Origin: Alphaproteobacteria bacterium UBA3612
GTDB lineage: Bacteria > Pseudomonadota > Alphaproteobacteria > Sphingomonadales > Sphingomonadaceae
Direction of reading: 5' to 3'
Length of the DNA: 64,000 bases
NCBI GenBank assembly: GCA_002375465.1
Contig: DFLT01000002.1
Location: forward strand, 233 to 64,232
A model generated the notes under the pieces. It had not been told where the DNA came from, ran no database searches, and worked only from the letters and a program-made list of their open reading frames with translations. Shown in pieces: positions 52,731-61,956 of the stretch (within the stretch, counting starts at the first letter, position 1; the number at the start of each line of letters is the position of its first letter). The position numbers and the translations under genes are program-made.

Positions 52731-53333
52731 TTAGCGCGTCGGGCCGACGACTTCGGCCTGCTCCGTCTCGCCGCCTTCTATGATTTGCAGGATGCGCTGC
52801 GAACGACGGTCCCGGCTGGCATAATCGCGCGCCGAAAATCCGGCGACATGGTCCCCCTGATCGGGATCGGCGCCCCCTTTCATGAGCAGGCGGACCGATT
52901 CGGTGTCGCGGCGTTGCACGGCCCGGATCAGCGGCGTTTCGCCACGATTATTGGCTAGGTTCACATCGGCGCCATAGGCCAGCAGCAGTCGAATGCCGTC
53001 ACCGAACCCTCTGCTCGCTGCCAGGATCAGCGGAGTGTCGCCGGCGTCATCGCGTGCATTCACATCGGCGCCGAAACCATGCAGGAAATTGATCCACGGG
53101 GCGTCGCGCCGGTCGGTGACGATGTGCAGCGCCGTGCGGCCGCCATCGCGCTGTTTCGAATTGACCACCGTTGAGGCTGGCCCCTCCACCATGCGCTTAA
53201 CCTCGGCGGCATCGGCATCCTCGACCGCCTTGAAGAATTCATAGCGCTCTGAAAATTGTGCGGAGGCAGCCGTCGAAAGCTGCGCAAAACCGAAGATCAG
53301 TGCCAGTGCGGCGATTGCCCGCTTTATAGCCAT
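52731..53333 (-). CDS. Exported ankyrin-repeat protein
   Basis: This 200-residue protein has a signal peptide (cleavage near ASAQ, residue 26) and four ankyrin repeats (about 60-190) with GRTALHIV, GDTPLILAA, GETPLIRAV and FSARDYAS, alternating loop and helix pairs. Mature protein is periplasmic. The start chosen is the ATG at 53333 (MAIKRAIAALALIF); the frame could begin 33 bases earlier. Ankyrin repeats in exported bacterial proteins often bind other proteins; the partner is unknown. The gene is on the minus strand, 18 bp from the glnD stop and divergent from SCO1 by 53 bp. Confidence 0.85.
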   Translation of the reverse strand: MAIKRAIAALALIFGFAQLSTAASAQFSERYEFFKAVEDADAAEVKRMVEGPASTVVNSKQRDGGRTALHIVTDRRDAPWINFLHGFGADVNARDDAGDTPLILAASRGFGDGIRLLLAYGADVNLANNRGETPLIRAVQRRDTESVRLLMKGGADPDQGDHVAGFSARDYASRDRRSQRILQIIEGGETEQAEVVGPTR

Positions 53334-53386
53334 CTTGAACCTGTCCCATCGACGCATAGATTCCATTCAATGCTTCCTATAGGCGA

Positions 53387-53992
53387 ATGGCGATGAACTC
53401 CAGACAACCGATCCTGATCGCCGCCCTGCTGATGTTGATCTCTGCCTGTTCGTCCTCGTCGGAACGGCAGGAGGCACCGCTGGCGGGCGCGCCCATTGGT
53501 GGTGAATTCTCGCTGGTCGACGGCGATGGAAATGAGGTGAGCAACCAGAGCCTTCAGGGGCAATGGCGGCTGATGTATTTCGGCTATACCTTTTGCCCGG
53601 ACGTTTGCCCCGTGGATGCGGCGCGCATGGGCCGCGCCTATGGCGAACTTGAGGAGAATGAGCCCGAGCTGGCGGAGCGCCTGACTCCAATCTTCGTTAC
53701 CGTCGATCCCGAGCGCGACACGCCGGAGGTCGTAAAGGAATTCGCAGCGGCATTTCATCCCCGGATGATCGGATTGACCGGGTCCCAGCAGGCCATTGAC
53801 GACATGGTGGACACGTTCCGCGTCTATAAGGCGAAGGGCGATGTGCGAGAGGATGGCTTCTACCTGATGGACCACAGCGCACAGATTTATCTGTTCGATG
53901 CAGAGGGAAATCCGGTCAACGCCTATGCCCGCGACGTGTCACAGGCAGACATCGCCGCCGACATCGCAAATTGGATGCAGGCGGGGGAATAG
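53387..53992 (+). CDS. SCO1/SenC-type copper chaperone lipoprotein
   Basis: This 201-residue lipoprotein (Cys21 in LISAC) has the SCO thioredoxin fold with copper ligands Cys70 and Cys74 (FCPDVCP) and His163 (MDHSAQIY). SCO1 proteins deliver copper or reduce thiols to assemble the CuA centre of oxidase subunit II. The oxidase genes lie about 13 kb upstream, not adjacent. A second ATG at 53393 has better spacing from AGG. It overlaps with the start of no other gene; the next gene starts 4 bp after its stop. Confidence 0.9.
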   Translation: MAMNSRQPILIAALLMLISACSSSSERQEAPLAGAPIGGEFSLVDGDGNEVSNQSLQGQWRLMYFGYTFCPDVCPVDAARMGRAYGELEENEPELAERLTPIFVTVDPERDTPEVVKEFAAAFHPRMIGLTGSQQAIDDMVDTFRVYKAKGDVREDGFYLMDHSAQIYLFDAEGNPVNAYARDVSQADIAADIANWMQAGE

Positions 53993-53996
53993 CTCC

Positions 53997-54434
53997 ATGA
54001 CGGAGGCGCCCTTTTGGGAGCGGGTCCCGCTTGACCGCATGTCGAGGGATCAATGGGAATCCCTGTGCGATGGCTGTGGCAAATGCTGTCTGATGAAGCT
54101 GGAGGATGAGGATACGGGGGAGGTCGTGCCGACCAACATCGCATGCCGCCTGCTGGATCGGGACAGCTGCCAATGTTCCAATTACCGCCACCGCAAGGCG
54201 CATGTTCCCGATTGCGTGCGGCTGACCCCGGCAAAGATCGAGACCTTTGCCTGGTTGCCGACCACCTGCGCGTATCGACTGCTGGCGGAGGGCGAGGCCC
54301 TTCCTGACTGGCACCCGCTGATAACGGGGGATCCCGACAGTGTACATCGTGCCGGTGTTTCGGTTCGGGGGTGGACCATTTCGGAAGCGGACGCAGGGCC
54401 GATCGAACATCATCTGACGGATCGTGTTCTTTAG
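53997..54434 (+). CDS. YcgN-family (UPF0260) cysteine-cluster protein
   Basis: This 145-residue protein has the Cys-rich cluster CDGCGKCC near residues 21-28, and further Cys in CRLLDRDSCQCSNY and PTTCAYR, matching the UPF0260/YcgN family, which may bind a metal or Fe-S centre. The ATG at 53997 was chosen; the frame is open upstream. It is 4 bp after SCO1 and overlaps by 11 bp the next gene, so three genes are coupled. Function not established. Confidence 0.85.
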   Translation: MTEAPFWERVPLDRMSRDQWESLCDGCGKCCLMKLEDEDTGEVVPTNIACRLLDRDSCQCSNYRHRKAHVPDCVRLTPAKIETFAWLPTTCAYRLLAEGEALPDWHPLITGDPDSVHRAGVSVRGWTISEADAGPIEHHLTDRVL

Positions 54435-55173
54435 CGGCGGTGGCCGCAGCAAGGACGCGGCGGACACCCTGGAGATTGCCGGGCGGGTCGTGGCCGTCGC
54501 CTTTCTGAAATCACCTCGCGCGCGACGCATCACCTTGCGCGCGGACCCCGCCAGGGGCCGCGTAACCGTCAGCTATCCCCGTTACGGTTCTTTGCGACGG
54601 GCGCAGCGCTTTCTGCAGGAAAAGCGCGATTGGCTGGAAAGCCGCATTGCGCGCTGGCCCGACAGCAAACCCTTGGTCGATGGCGTGACATTTCCGTTAG
54701 AGGGGCGCGACGTCGTCATACAGCATGTCGCTCATGCGCCGCGTACGCCCGAACTCATCCACACCGGAGCGTTGCCGCAACTGCGCGTCGGCGGACCCGC
54801 TGACATGCTTTCCGCCCGCCTCGAAGGTTGGCTGCGCTCACGCGCGCGTCGGATGCTGACGGCAGAAACCCGCCAAGTGGCGAGCCAGAACGGCCTTGCC
54901 GAGCGCGTGACCCGGATCAGCGTGCGCGACACCACCAGCCGCTGGGGAAGCTGTAACCCCCATCTGGGTACGTTCAATTATAGCTGGCGGCTGATTTGCG
55001 CACCACCGCTGGTCCGGCAGGCGATCGTGGCGCATGAGGTCGCGCATCTGGTGCACCGTGGCCATGGCCCGGAATTTCACGCGCTGGCCGATCTGTTCGC
55101 CGGTGGCACCCAGGCGCAGGCGGACGCATGGTTACGCGCCCACGGTGCTGGCCTGCACCTAATCGGCCGGTAA
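54424..55173 (+). CDS. YgjP-like/SprT-type zinc metallopeptidase
   Basis: This 249-residue protein carries HEVAH (VAHEVAHLVHRGHGPEFH) with a downstream His, and RWGSCNPHLGTFNYSWRLI, the motif set of the YgjP/DUF45 family. It probably is a cytosolic zinc peptidase-like protein. The GTG start overlaps the YcgN-like stop by 11 bp, and the last 15 bases overlap the convergent PBP1A gene. Confidence 0.85.
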   Translation: MFFSGGGRSKDAADTLEIAGRVVAVAFLKSPRARRITLRADPARGRVTVSYPRYGSLRRAQRFLQEKRDWLESRIARWPDSKPLVDGVTFPLEGRDVVIQHVAHAPRTPELIHTGALPQLRVGGPADMLSARLEGWLRSRARRMLTAETRQVASQNGLAERVTRISVRDTTSRWGSCNPHLGTFNYSWRLICAPPLVRQAIVAHEVAHLVHRGHGPEFHALADLFAGGTQAQADAWLRAHGAGLHLIGR

Positions 55174-57366
55174 CAGGTTTTCCGGGCGACCCTGCGCCTG
55201 GCCGCGCGGCGTCTGGGTTGGTGCGGGGCGTTGCGGCGCGGCAGCAGGCGCGTCGAGCCAGCTGTCGTCGGCAGAGCCGGGGGGCGTCTCTGGCCGCGGA
55301 CGAGTGGGGACGTCCGCCGCGCTGAGGCCCTGCGAGGTCGCGCGGCGGGACTGCTGCGCCGGCGGGGAATTGCCGTATTCCACCCCAATTTCACCCCCGG
55401 CGACGGGGGCCGGATCAGCATAGGGCTCCGCCTCCATCCGATCCGTGCCTTCCCCATCGGCGAAATCATATTCGTCGACATAGGGGTCGGTCGCCGGGTC
55501 ATAATCGTCGGCCCATGTCCCCTCCAGCCCATATACTTCCGCATCGGGCTCCGCGAAGGCGTCGTCGATACGAATGTCGCTGTTGAGCGGCTGTACCGGC
55601 ATGCCCTTCGTCGCCGCCTTCATATAGGCGGCAAACGCGCGCGCGGGCGCCGCGCCGCCGGTCAGGCCCGGTACGGGCGCATTGTCGTCGCGGCCCATCC
55701 AGACACCGGTGGTCAAATCGCCGGTAAAGCCGACGAAATAGCCGTCCCGATAGTCGCTGGTCGTGCCTGTCTTGCCTGCGACGGGTCGGTCGATGCGAGC
55801 CGCGCCGCCGGTTCCGGATTCGACCGCCGTTTCCAGCAAATGCGTCATGTTGGTGGCCACCCAGGGGGCAACGAGCACGCGTGGACTGCGAATATCGCGT
55901 TCGTACAGCAGCCGGCCCTCGGCCGTTTCGATGCGGGTGATGCCATAGGGTTCGACGGCAACGCCGCCCCGTGCAACGGCGGCATAGGCTGCGGTCATCT
56001 CGATCAGCCGTACGCTGGATGTGCCAAGCGCCATGGCCGGTTGCCGGGAAATGTCGGTATCGATTCCGAACCGGGCGGCCATATCCGCGACATTGTCGAA
56101 GCCATTACGCTGGGCCAGCTGCGCCGCGACGCTGTTGGAGGAGCGGGCGAACGCCTCTCGCAAGGTGATTTCGCCGCGATAGGATCGACCGTAATTGCGC
56201 GGCGTCCAGCCCTCGATCGAAACGGGGGAATCGTTGACATAATCGTCGGGCAACTGGCCGCCCTCGATCGCGGCCAGATAGACGAACAGTTTCCATGCCG
56301 ATCCCGGTTGCCGTTCCGCGATGGTCGCGCGGTTGTAATTCGAATCGACATAGTCGCGGCCGCCCATCATCGCCCTGATGGCGCCGTCATGGCTCATGGA
56401 AACCAGCGCGCCCTGCACCCCGTCCGGCGTCTGTTGCTTTACGGCGTCCTGCGCGGCGACCTGCATGGAGGATAGCAGCGTCGTGGTGACGACCAGCGGT
56501 TCGACGGTTTCGTCCGTCAGGCGCTCTACCTGGCTCAGGACCCAGTCGGTAAAGTAGCGCACATCGTTCGCGCGCGGCTGCGGCGCGAATTCCAGCTCGG
56601 CAATTTCCCGCTGCACGGCGGCGCGGTCGTCGATAACGCCCTGCTCTTCCATCAGTTTTGCGACGACATTCGCGCGGACACGCGCACGTTCCGGATCGGC
56701 GCTGGGTGCGAAACGAGAGGGCGCCTTGACCAGTCCGGCAATAATGGCTGCTTCGGCCGGCGTCATCTGCGTTGCGGAATGGCCATAGAAACGCCGGCTG
56801 GCTGCATCGATCCCATAGGCACCGCCGCCGAAATAGACGCGGTTCAGGTACAGCTCGACGATCTGCTGTTTTGTAAATTTGCGTTCCAGAGCAAGGGCAA
56901 GCAGCACCTCCCTGATCTTGCGTTCATAGCTTCGCTCGTTGGAAAGGAAGATGTTGCGTGCCAGCTGTTGCGTAATGGTCGATGCGCCCTGCCGACGGGA
57001 ATCGGACGTGAAGTTTATCCAGGCCGCGCGCGCCATGCCCTTTGGATCGACACCCGGATGGTTCATGAAGCGCCTGTCCTCGACCGACAGCATCGCCGCG
57101 ACCATGACGGGGGGAATTTCATCGTAGCTCAGCCAGCCGCCATAGCTTGGTCCCTGGTTGACCAACACGGCGCCATCGGCGCTTTTCACGCGCACGGCCT
57201 GTCCCACCGCCGCCGTTCGCAGTTCCACATAGCCGGGGATCGACGCCATGGTGATGCCAACCGTGACGACCAACAAGATGGTGCCCAGCACCGCCACGCC
57301 AAGCGCGGATTTCCACAGCACGCCCCAGGCGCGGCCAGCGTGCGATCGGGATTTCTTTTTTGCCAT
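55159..57366 (-). CDS. mrcA: Penicillin-binding protein 1A (transglycosylase/transpeptidase)
   Basis: This 735-residue class A PBP has a membrane anchor (about 18-42), GT51 domain (catalytic Glu96 in SVEDRRFMNHPG; QGASTITQQLARN) and a transpeptidase with Ser356-x2-Lys359 (GSAWK), SSN (409-411) and KTGTT (532-536). It polymerises and cross-links peptidoglycan. After about residue 600 the tail is rich in Asp/Glu/Pro/Ala/Arg with no domain. The start is ATG after a T-rich stretch on the plus strand. It is monocistronic and convergent with the YgjP-like gene. Confidence 0.9.
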   Translation of the reverse strand: MAKKKSRSHAGRAWGVLWKSALGVAVLGTILLVVTVGITMASIPGYVELRTAAVGQAVRVKSADGAVLVNQGPSYGGWLSYDEIPPVMVAAMLSVEDRRFMNHPGVDPKGMARAAWINFTSDSRRQGASTITQQLARNIFLSNERSYERKIREVLLALALERKFTKQQIVELYLNRVYFGGGAYGIDAASRRFYGHSATQMTPAEAAIIAGLVKAPSRFAPSADPERARVRANVVAKLMEEQGVIDDRAAVQREIAELEFAPQPRANDVRYFTDWVLSQVERLTDETVEPLVVTTTLLSSMQVAAQDAVKQQTPDGVQGALVSMSHDGAIRAMMGGRDYVDSNYNRATIAERQPGSAWKLFVYLAAIEGGQLPDDYVNDSPVSIEGWTPRNYGRSYRGEITLREAFARSSNSVAAQLAQRNGFDNVADMAARFGIDTDISRQPAMALGTSSVRLIEMTAAYAAVARGGVAVEPYGITRIETAEGRLLYERDIRSPRVLVAPWVATNMTHLLETAVESGTGGAARIDRPVAGKTGTTSDYRDGYFVGFTGDLTTGVWMGRDDNAPVPGLTGGAAPARAFAAYMKAATKGMPVQPLNSDIRIDDAFAEPDAEVYGLEGTWADDYDPATDPYVDEYDFADGEGTDRMEAEPYADPAPVAGGEIGVEYGNSPPAQQSRRATSQGLSAADVPTRPRPETPPGSADDSWLDAPAAAPQRPAPTQTPRGQAQGRPENLLPAD

Positions 57367-57507
57367 ATCTATCCAGCTTAGGGGCAGGTGGTGCCGGCGG
57401 GAAGTTCGGATATGCCGCCCGGGACATGAAGCGGCGATGAAATCGATCGCCTCACCCCATACGCGTTTCATTTGCCCCGCCACCCGTAGGGCGGCATAGT
57501 CCGCCGG

Positions 57508-59043
57508 GTGAGCCCGCCAGATCTTTCGTCCGACCCGAGGTCTGCGCGTGGCGCGGACACAGCCGCGCTCGCGAAGGGCGGTCGCACGAATTTCTTTGGA
57601 TTTTTCCTGCGCCTGCTGGCGCGCATCCCCTTCCTGGTCATCGCGGGCCAGCTTTACGGTGCCGAGGCGCTGGGCCGATTCGCCTATGCGACGATGGTCG
57701 TCGAAATGATGGCGGTGGTCGCGACGCTGGGGCTGCGGCGGGGAATCGCGGCGGAATTGGCGAAGGAAAGCCGCCCGCCCGCCCATGTCATCGGCGATGC
57801 GCTGCTGCTGGCGGTCGTCCTCGCGTCGGTCGGCGCGTCCATCATGATCGCGATTCCAGAGATTGTCTTTCCCGCCTCGAAGATCAGCGGACTGGACCGG
57901 CTGTTTCCCCTGTCGGCACTGTTCTTTGTCGGGTCTGAGGTAACGCTGGCGGCCCTTGCCTATCGCCACAATGTGCAGGCGACGGTGAATGCCAGGGCCA
58001 TTATCGAGCCGTGGACGATTACGATCTTCGCGGCGCTTCTGGCGTTCATTCCCGCGTGGAAGCCGGACGCGCTGATCATCGCCTATGCGGTGTCGATGTT
58101 CGCGGCCTTCGTCGCGTCGGTGATACCCTGCATCCGCATGTACGGCCTGCCGCGTCATTGGCGCCCGCAACCGGCACAACTGTTCCTGATGATGAAGGAA
58201 AACTGGCCGCTGGCGGGGGCGGACACGGTCGACTGGGCGATGCGCAGGGTCGACATCATCATCCTGGGGCAGTTCGCGACGCCCACCGTTCTCGGCATCT
58301 ATTATGTTGCGCAGCAATTTGCGTCCTTGCCGCAAAAGCTGAAGGTGACATTCGATCCGATTCTCGCCCCCGTGATTGCGCATGGCGTGAAGGAGAAGAA
58401 CTATGGAAATATTGCGCAGCAATTGCGGCAGGTAGGGTTCTGGATCATCTCCGCGCAGCTGGGTATTGCGCTGTGCTTGGGCTTCGTGGGCGAGGTCAGC
58501 ATGGAGGTGGTTGGCGAAGGGTTTGGCGCGGGCGCAGGCGTATTGTTCCTGCTGCTGGCCGCGGAGGTTTTTTACGTCACCGCTGCGATCAGCGAGAGCG
58601 CGCTGGTCTATATGGCGCGGCACCGCAATCTGATCGCGTCCCTGATCGCGCTCGGTGCGCAGATCGTCATGACGCTGGGCTTCATTCAACTATTCGACGT
58701 GGTTTTTCCGGACGTGGCGGAAAATCGGCCGGTACAGGGGATCGGTGCCGCCCTGGCGCTGGCGCTTGCTGCCCTGCTGGCCAGCATATTGAAGGTGGTC
58801 TTGCTGCACCATCTGATCCCTGAACGCGTCAGCGGGCTGCGCTGGGTCTATCTGCCCGTGACGGCGGTAACGGCGGCGGCAGGCTTTGCCTCCATGCACT
58901 TTCTGCCAGCTTTCTGGCAGATAGCGGTTGGGTTACCCTTGCTGATCGCCATCTATGGCGGACTGATGTGGACGTTCGGTTTCAAGGGAGCCGACCGCCT
59001 GCTGTTTTCCCGCCTGTCGCAAGCAAAGGAATCCGAAACATGA
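57508..59043 (+). CDS. Oligosaccharide flippase/polysaccharide biosynthesis membrane protein
   Basis: This 511-residue protein has about 12-14 membrane helices. The N-terminal RTNFFGFFLRLLARIPFLV, LYGAEALGRFAYATMVVEMM, and mid WAMRRVDIIILGQFATPTVLGIYY are typical of the MOP-type flippases (Wzx/MviN relatives) that flip lipid-linked sugars. GTG start. It overlaps the next gene by 4 bp (ATGA). No glycosyltransferase is adjacent; the lipid-linked substrate is unknown. Confidence 0.82.
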   Translation: MSPPDLSSDPRSARGADTAALAKGGRTNFFGFFLRLLARIPFLVIAGQLYGAEALGRFAYATMVVEMMAVVATLGLRRGIAAELAKESRPPAHVIGDALLLAVVLASVGASIMIAIPEIVFPASKISGLDRLFPLSALFFVGSEVTLAALAYRHNVQATVNARAIIEPWTITIFAALLAFIPAWKPDALIIAYAVSMFAAFVASVIPCIRMYGLPRHWRPQPAQLFLMMKENWPLAGADTVDWAMRRVDIIILGQFATPTVLGIYYVAQQFASLPQKLKVTFDPILAPVIAHGVKEKNYGNIAQQLRQVGFWIISAQLGIALCLGFVGEVSMEVVGEGFGAGAGVLFLLLAAEVFYVTAAISESALVYMARHRNLIASLIALGAQIVMTLGFIQLFDVVFPDVAENRPVQGIGAALALALAALLASILKVVLLHHLIPERVSGLRWVYLPVTAVTAAAGFASMHFLPAFWQIAVGLPLLIAIYGGLMWTFGFKGADRLLFSRLSQAKESET

Positions 59044-60038
59044 CCAGAACCAGCGTCCATCTCGTCAACCGCCCCAGCGGCATGGTCGAGCCTTCAGATT
59101 TCGAAGTTCGCGAAGGCGATATACCGTCCCCTGCAGAGGGCGAAGTGCTGGTGAAGGTCAGCCATATTTCGCTGGATCCGGCCATGCGCGGCTGGATGAA
59201 CGAGGGCAAGAGCTACATTGCGCCCGTGGGCCTGGGCGACGTGATGCGCGCCGGCGCCGTGGGCGAGGTTCTGGAATCGGGGGCCGCCGGTTTTCAGAAG
59301 GGCGACTGGGTCCAGGGCACGCTGGGTGTGCAGACCCATGCGCTGGTAAAGGGCAATGAATTGACGAAGGTCGACACCTCTTCCGTGCCGCCGGAGCGCT
59401 ATCTTTCCGCGTTGGGCATGCCGGGGCTGACTGCCTATTTCGGTCTTCTGGAAGTCGGCGCCCTGAAAGAGGGTGAGACGGTCGTCGTTTCCGCCGCTTC
59501 GGGCGCGGTAGGCGCGATCGTTTGCCAGATCGCCAAGCTGAAGGGTGCGCGTGTCGTCGGCCTGGCCGGCAGCGAAGAGAAATGCGCCTATCTGACCGAT
59601 ACGCTCGGCATCGATGCGGCGATCAACTACAAGACGGAGAATGTGACCAAGGCAATGGCCGCCGCCTGTCCAAAGGGCGTCGATGTCTACTTCGACAATG
59701 TCGGCGGCGAAATCCTGGAAGCGGCGATGAGCCTGCTTGCCCGCCACGGCCGCATCGTCATTTGCGGTGCCATTTCGGGCTATAATGATTTCGGCGCCAT
59801 TCGCGGTCCGCGCAATTACATGAACCTTCTGGTGCAGCATGGCCGTATGGAAGGGTTCGTCGTCTTCGATTATCACGATCGTTATGGCGAAGGCGTGGCC
59901 CAACTGGCGAAATGGCTGTCAGAGGGGAAGATCGAGGCAAAGGAGGACGTGCGCGAGGGCGGCGTCCGGCGCTACGTCGACACCCTCAACCTTCTGTTCA
60001 GCGGCGAGAACTTTGGGAAGCTGGTGCTGAAGGCCTGA
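59040..60038 (+). CDS. NADP-dependent MDR oxidoreductase (zinc-independent)
   Basis: This 332-residue medium-chain dehydrogenase/reductase has a GroES-like N-terminus (LDPAMRGWMNEGKSYIAPV) and a Rossmann NADP site (VSAASGAVGAIVCQIAKLKGARVVGLAGSEEKC), with GRIVICGAISGYN, and lacks the catalytic zinc ligands. It resembles prostaglandin reductase/leukotriene B4 12-hydroxydehydrogenase-like enoyl reductases (YncB/CurA group) acting on alpha,beta-unsaturated carbonyls. ATGA overlaps the flippase stop. Substrate unknown. Confidence 0.88.
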   Translation: MTRTSVHLVNRPSGMVEPSDFEVREGDIPSPAEGEVLVKVSHISLDPAMRGWMNEGKSYIAPVGLGDVMRAGAVGEVLESGAAGFQKGDWVQGTLGVQTHALVKGNELTKVDTSSVPPERYLSALGMPGLTAYFGLLEVGALKEGETVVVSAASGAVGAIVCQIAKLKGARVVGLAGSEEKCAYLTDTLGIDAAINYKTENVTKAMAAACPKGVDVYFDNVGGEILEAAMSLLARHGRIVICGAISGYNDFGAIRGPRNYMNLLVQHGRMEGFVVFDYHDRYGEGVAQLAKWLSEGKIEAKEDVREGGVRRYVDTLNLLFSGENFGKLVLKA

Positions 60039-60080
60039 CGCCGCCGCAGTTGGCATACACCGGACGTTCGCAGGTCATGT

Positions 60081-60112
60081 CGAACTGGCGGATTATCGGA
60101 TCCGCCAGTTCG
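60081..60112. promoter_or_regulatory. Perfect 13-bp inverted repeat between the oxidoreductase and the LuxR-hydrolase gene
   Basis: CGAACTGGCGGAT (60081-60093) and ATCCGCCAGTTCG (60100-60112) are exact reverse complements around a 6-base loop. As RNA it is a strong hairpin for the end of the upstream transcript, but the T tract is poor (CGCTTTG); as DNA it could be an operator of the downstream regulator. Confidence 0.75.
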
Positions 60113-60122
60113 CTTTGCGTGA

Positions 60123-60138
60123 CGTGCAGCGTTGCACG
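60123..60138. promoter_or_regulatory. Palindrome CGTGCAgcgtTGCACG upstream of the LuxR-type gene
   Basis: Six-base arms CGTGCA/TGCACG around GCGT lie 79 bp before the start of the LuxR-like regulator. The position suits an autoregulatory operator; it does not match the known lux box. Confidence 0.4.
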
Positions 60139-60216
60139 AGATGGAATGTCGCGCCATTTGCGTTCTGCGTCATACCCCATATTGAGTATTGGCGACTTTT
60201 TCTTTTCGGAGCCAAT

Positions 60217-61956
60217 ATGACCGAGCGCCCGTCGAGCACTGTGAGTTCCCACAGCGACCGCGATCTCGATCTCGACATCCTCGCCTCGACCTATCGAACG
60301 GTTAGCGATTCCAGTGCGTTCGAACATATGGTGGCCGCATGGGGCCGAAAGCTGGAGGCCGCCGCCTCGCCCGACGGCGATCTGGAGGTCGATCCCGCGC
60401 TGCGTCACCAGATTGATGGGGTTCGCGGTCTGTTCGCCAGTGCGCTGCCGCCCGATCCCGAAGATCCGCTGGATAGGGCGGTCAATCTGGTATCCGCGCC
60501 CGCCATGGTGTTGTCGCCTCGCGGAGTTCTCGTGCTGCAAAATGAAGCGGCGCGCGGCGCCTTTGGCTTGAAACAGGGCCGCGGCAGCGGGCGCGAATGG
60601 CTCGATCCTTCGTCTGTTGCCGATTATGATTCGGTTTGCCGCAGCGTCTTGATAGGCGGCAATCGCCAGCATGCCATTATTCGGACTGTCGACCGAAACG
60701 ACCGCCGGGGGATGGCGGAACTTTACGTGCAGATGCACGATGAGGGGCGCCAGGCTTATCTGGTGGTCCGCTCCCTCGACTTGGAATGGTCGGACGCCGT
60801 CGCGACGGTCCTCAGCCAGGCGTTCGACCTGACCCGTGCCGAAATCGAAATCACGCAATTGCTGTTTGCGACACGCGATACCGCGCAGATTGCCGAACGC
60901 AGGGGGGCATCCGTTCACACCGTACGGACGCAGCTGAAGACGATCTTTCACAAGACCGACACGGCCAGCCAGGTCGATCTGGTGCGGTTGGTGGCGATGC
61001 TGTGTGCACGTGCCGATCTGGGAAAACGCGGTACGAAGAGCGCCTGGCGGGATGCGCTGGGCCATGAAGTCATCCTGACCCGCGCCGATGGACGCCGCCT
61101 TGCCTATAGTTGGATGGGCGCGGAGGGGGGCAGGCCAGCGCTGATCGTGCATGGCATGACGGTCGGCTATCTGCTGGCGGAAACGGTCATGCAGCGGCTC
61201 GCCGAAGAGAATATACAGCTGTTCGCCATACAGCGGCCCGGATCCGGCAATAGCGATTCCGATCCGGACTCCGACCCGCAGGAGGAACAATGCGAGGCGA
61301 TCCGGTTCCTGATCGAGGAATTGGGCATTCGCGGCGCAACCGGCATCGGCTTGACGGGCAGCGGTGCGACCCTGATCGAACTGGCGACGCGCGATGCCGG
61401 CCTGTTCGGCAGTATCCTGACGGCAGGCTATATCCTGCCCATGACGCCCGAGCGCGTATCACGCATGGCCCTGATCCAGCGCACAATGCTGGCCAGCGCG
61501 CGGCGCGCGCCCTGGATCACCCAGATCATCGCGCAGGCGGGCATTCGCAGCATAGAGCGGCACGGCGTCGACTGGTATCTGGAGCGGGCCTATGCGGAAT
61601 CGCCCGTGGACCTGGAGGTGTTCCGCAATCCTGAGCTGACACCGTTGCTGCGAAATGCCTGCGCCCTAACGACGACTCAAGGGCATCAAAGCTTCGTTCG
61701 GGATCTGCAACGGACCTGGAACGACGTGGCCGATCACGTCCATCTGCTGACGACGCCGACCCATTGTCTTTTCGGATCGAAGGACCGATCCTTTTCACAG
61801 CAGGAAATCGACGGCTTCGTTGCGAAAAGCCCTGCCATGACGGCAGAGATCGTTCCCGGTGCTGGCGAGCTTCTGATCTATCAGCAGCCCGACCTTCTGG
61901 CGCAGAGGATCGTGGAAGCGGCGGAGCGGGCGACGTCCGAACCGGCGGCGGTTTAG
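60217..61956 (+). CDS. PAS-like/LuxR HTH/alpha-beta-hydrolase fusion, probable sensor-regulator
   Basis: This 579-residue protein has an N-terminal PAS-like part (about 85-190), a LuxR-type HTH (about 200-262; FDLTRAEIEITQLLFATRDT, AERRGASVHTVRTQLKTIFHKT) and a C-terminal alpha/beta-hydrolase fold (about 280-575) with HGM (312-314), nucleophile Ser382 in LTGSGA and Asp523 (GSKDRSF). Where the catalytic His is expected after VPGAG, residue 551 is Glu. So the hydrolase may be a non-catalytic ligand sensor, or use a different His. The ATG at 60217 follows CGGAG. It is convergent with murA by 4 bp. The DNA target is unknown, possibly its own palindrome. Confidence 0.75.
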   Translation: MTERPSSTVSSHSDRDLDLDILASTYRTVSDSSAFEHMVAAWGRKLEAAASPDGDLEVDPALRHQIDGVRGLFASALPPDPEDPLDRAVNLVSAPAMVLSPRGVLVLQNEAARGAFGLKQGRGSGREWLDPSSVADYDSVCRSVLIGGNRQHAIIRTVDRNDRRGMAELYVQMHDEGRQAYLVVRSLDLEWSDAVATVLSQAFDLTRAEIEITQLLFATRDTAQIAERRGASVHTVRTQLKTIFHKTDTASQVDLVRLVAMLCARADLGKRGTKSAWRDALGHEVILTRADGRRLAYSWMGAEGGRPALIVHGMTVGYLLAETVMQRLAEENIQLFAIQRPGSGNSDSDPDSDPQEEQCEAIRFLIEELGIRGATGIGLTGSGATLIELATRDAGLFGSILTAGYILPMTPERVSRMALIQRTMLASARRAPWITQIIAQAGIRSIERHGVDWYLERAYAESPVDLEVFRNPELTPLLRNACALTTTQGHQSFVRDLQRTWNDVADHVHLLTTPTHCLFGSKDRSFSQQEIDGFVAKSPAMTAEIVPGAGELLIYQQPDLLAQRIVEAAERATSEPAAV

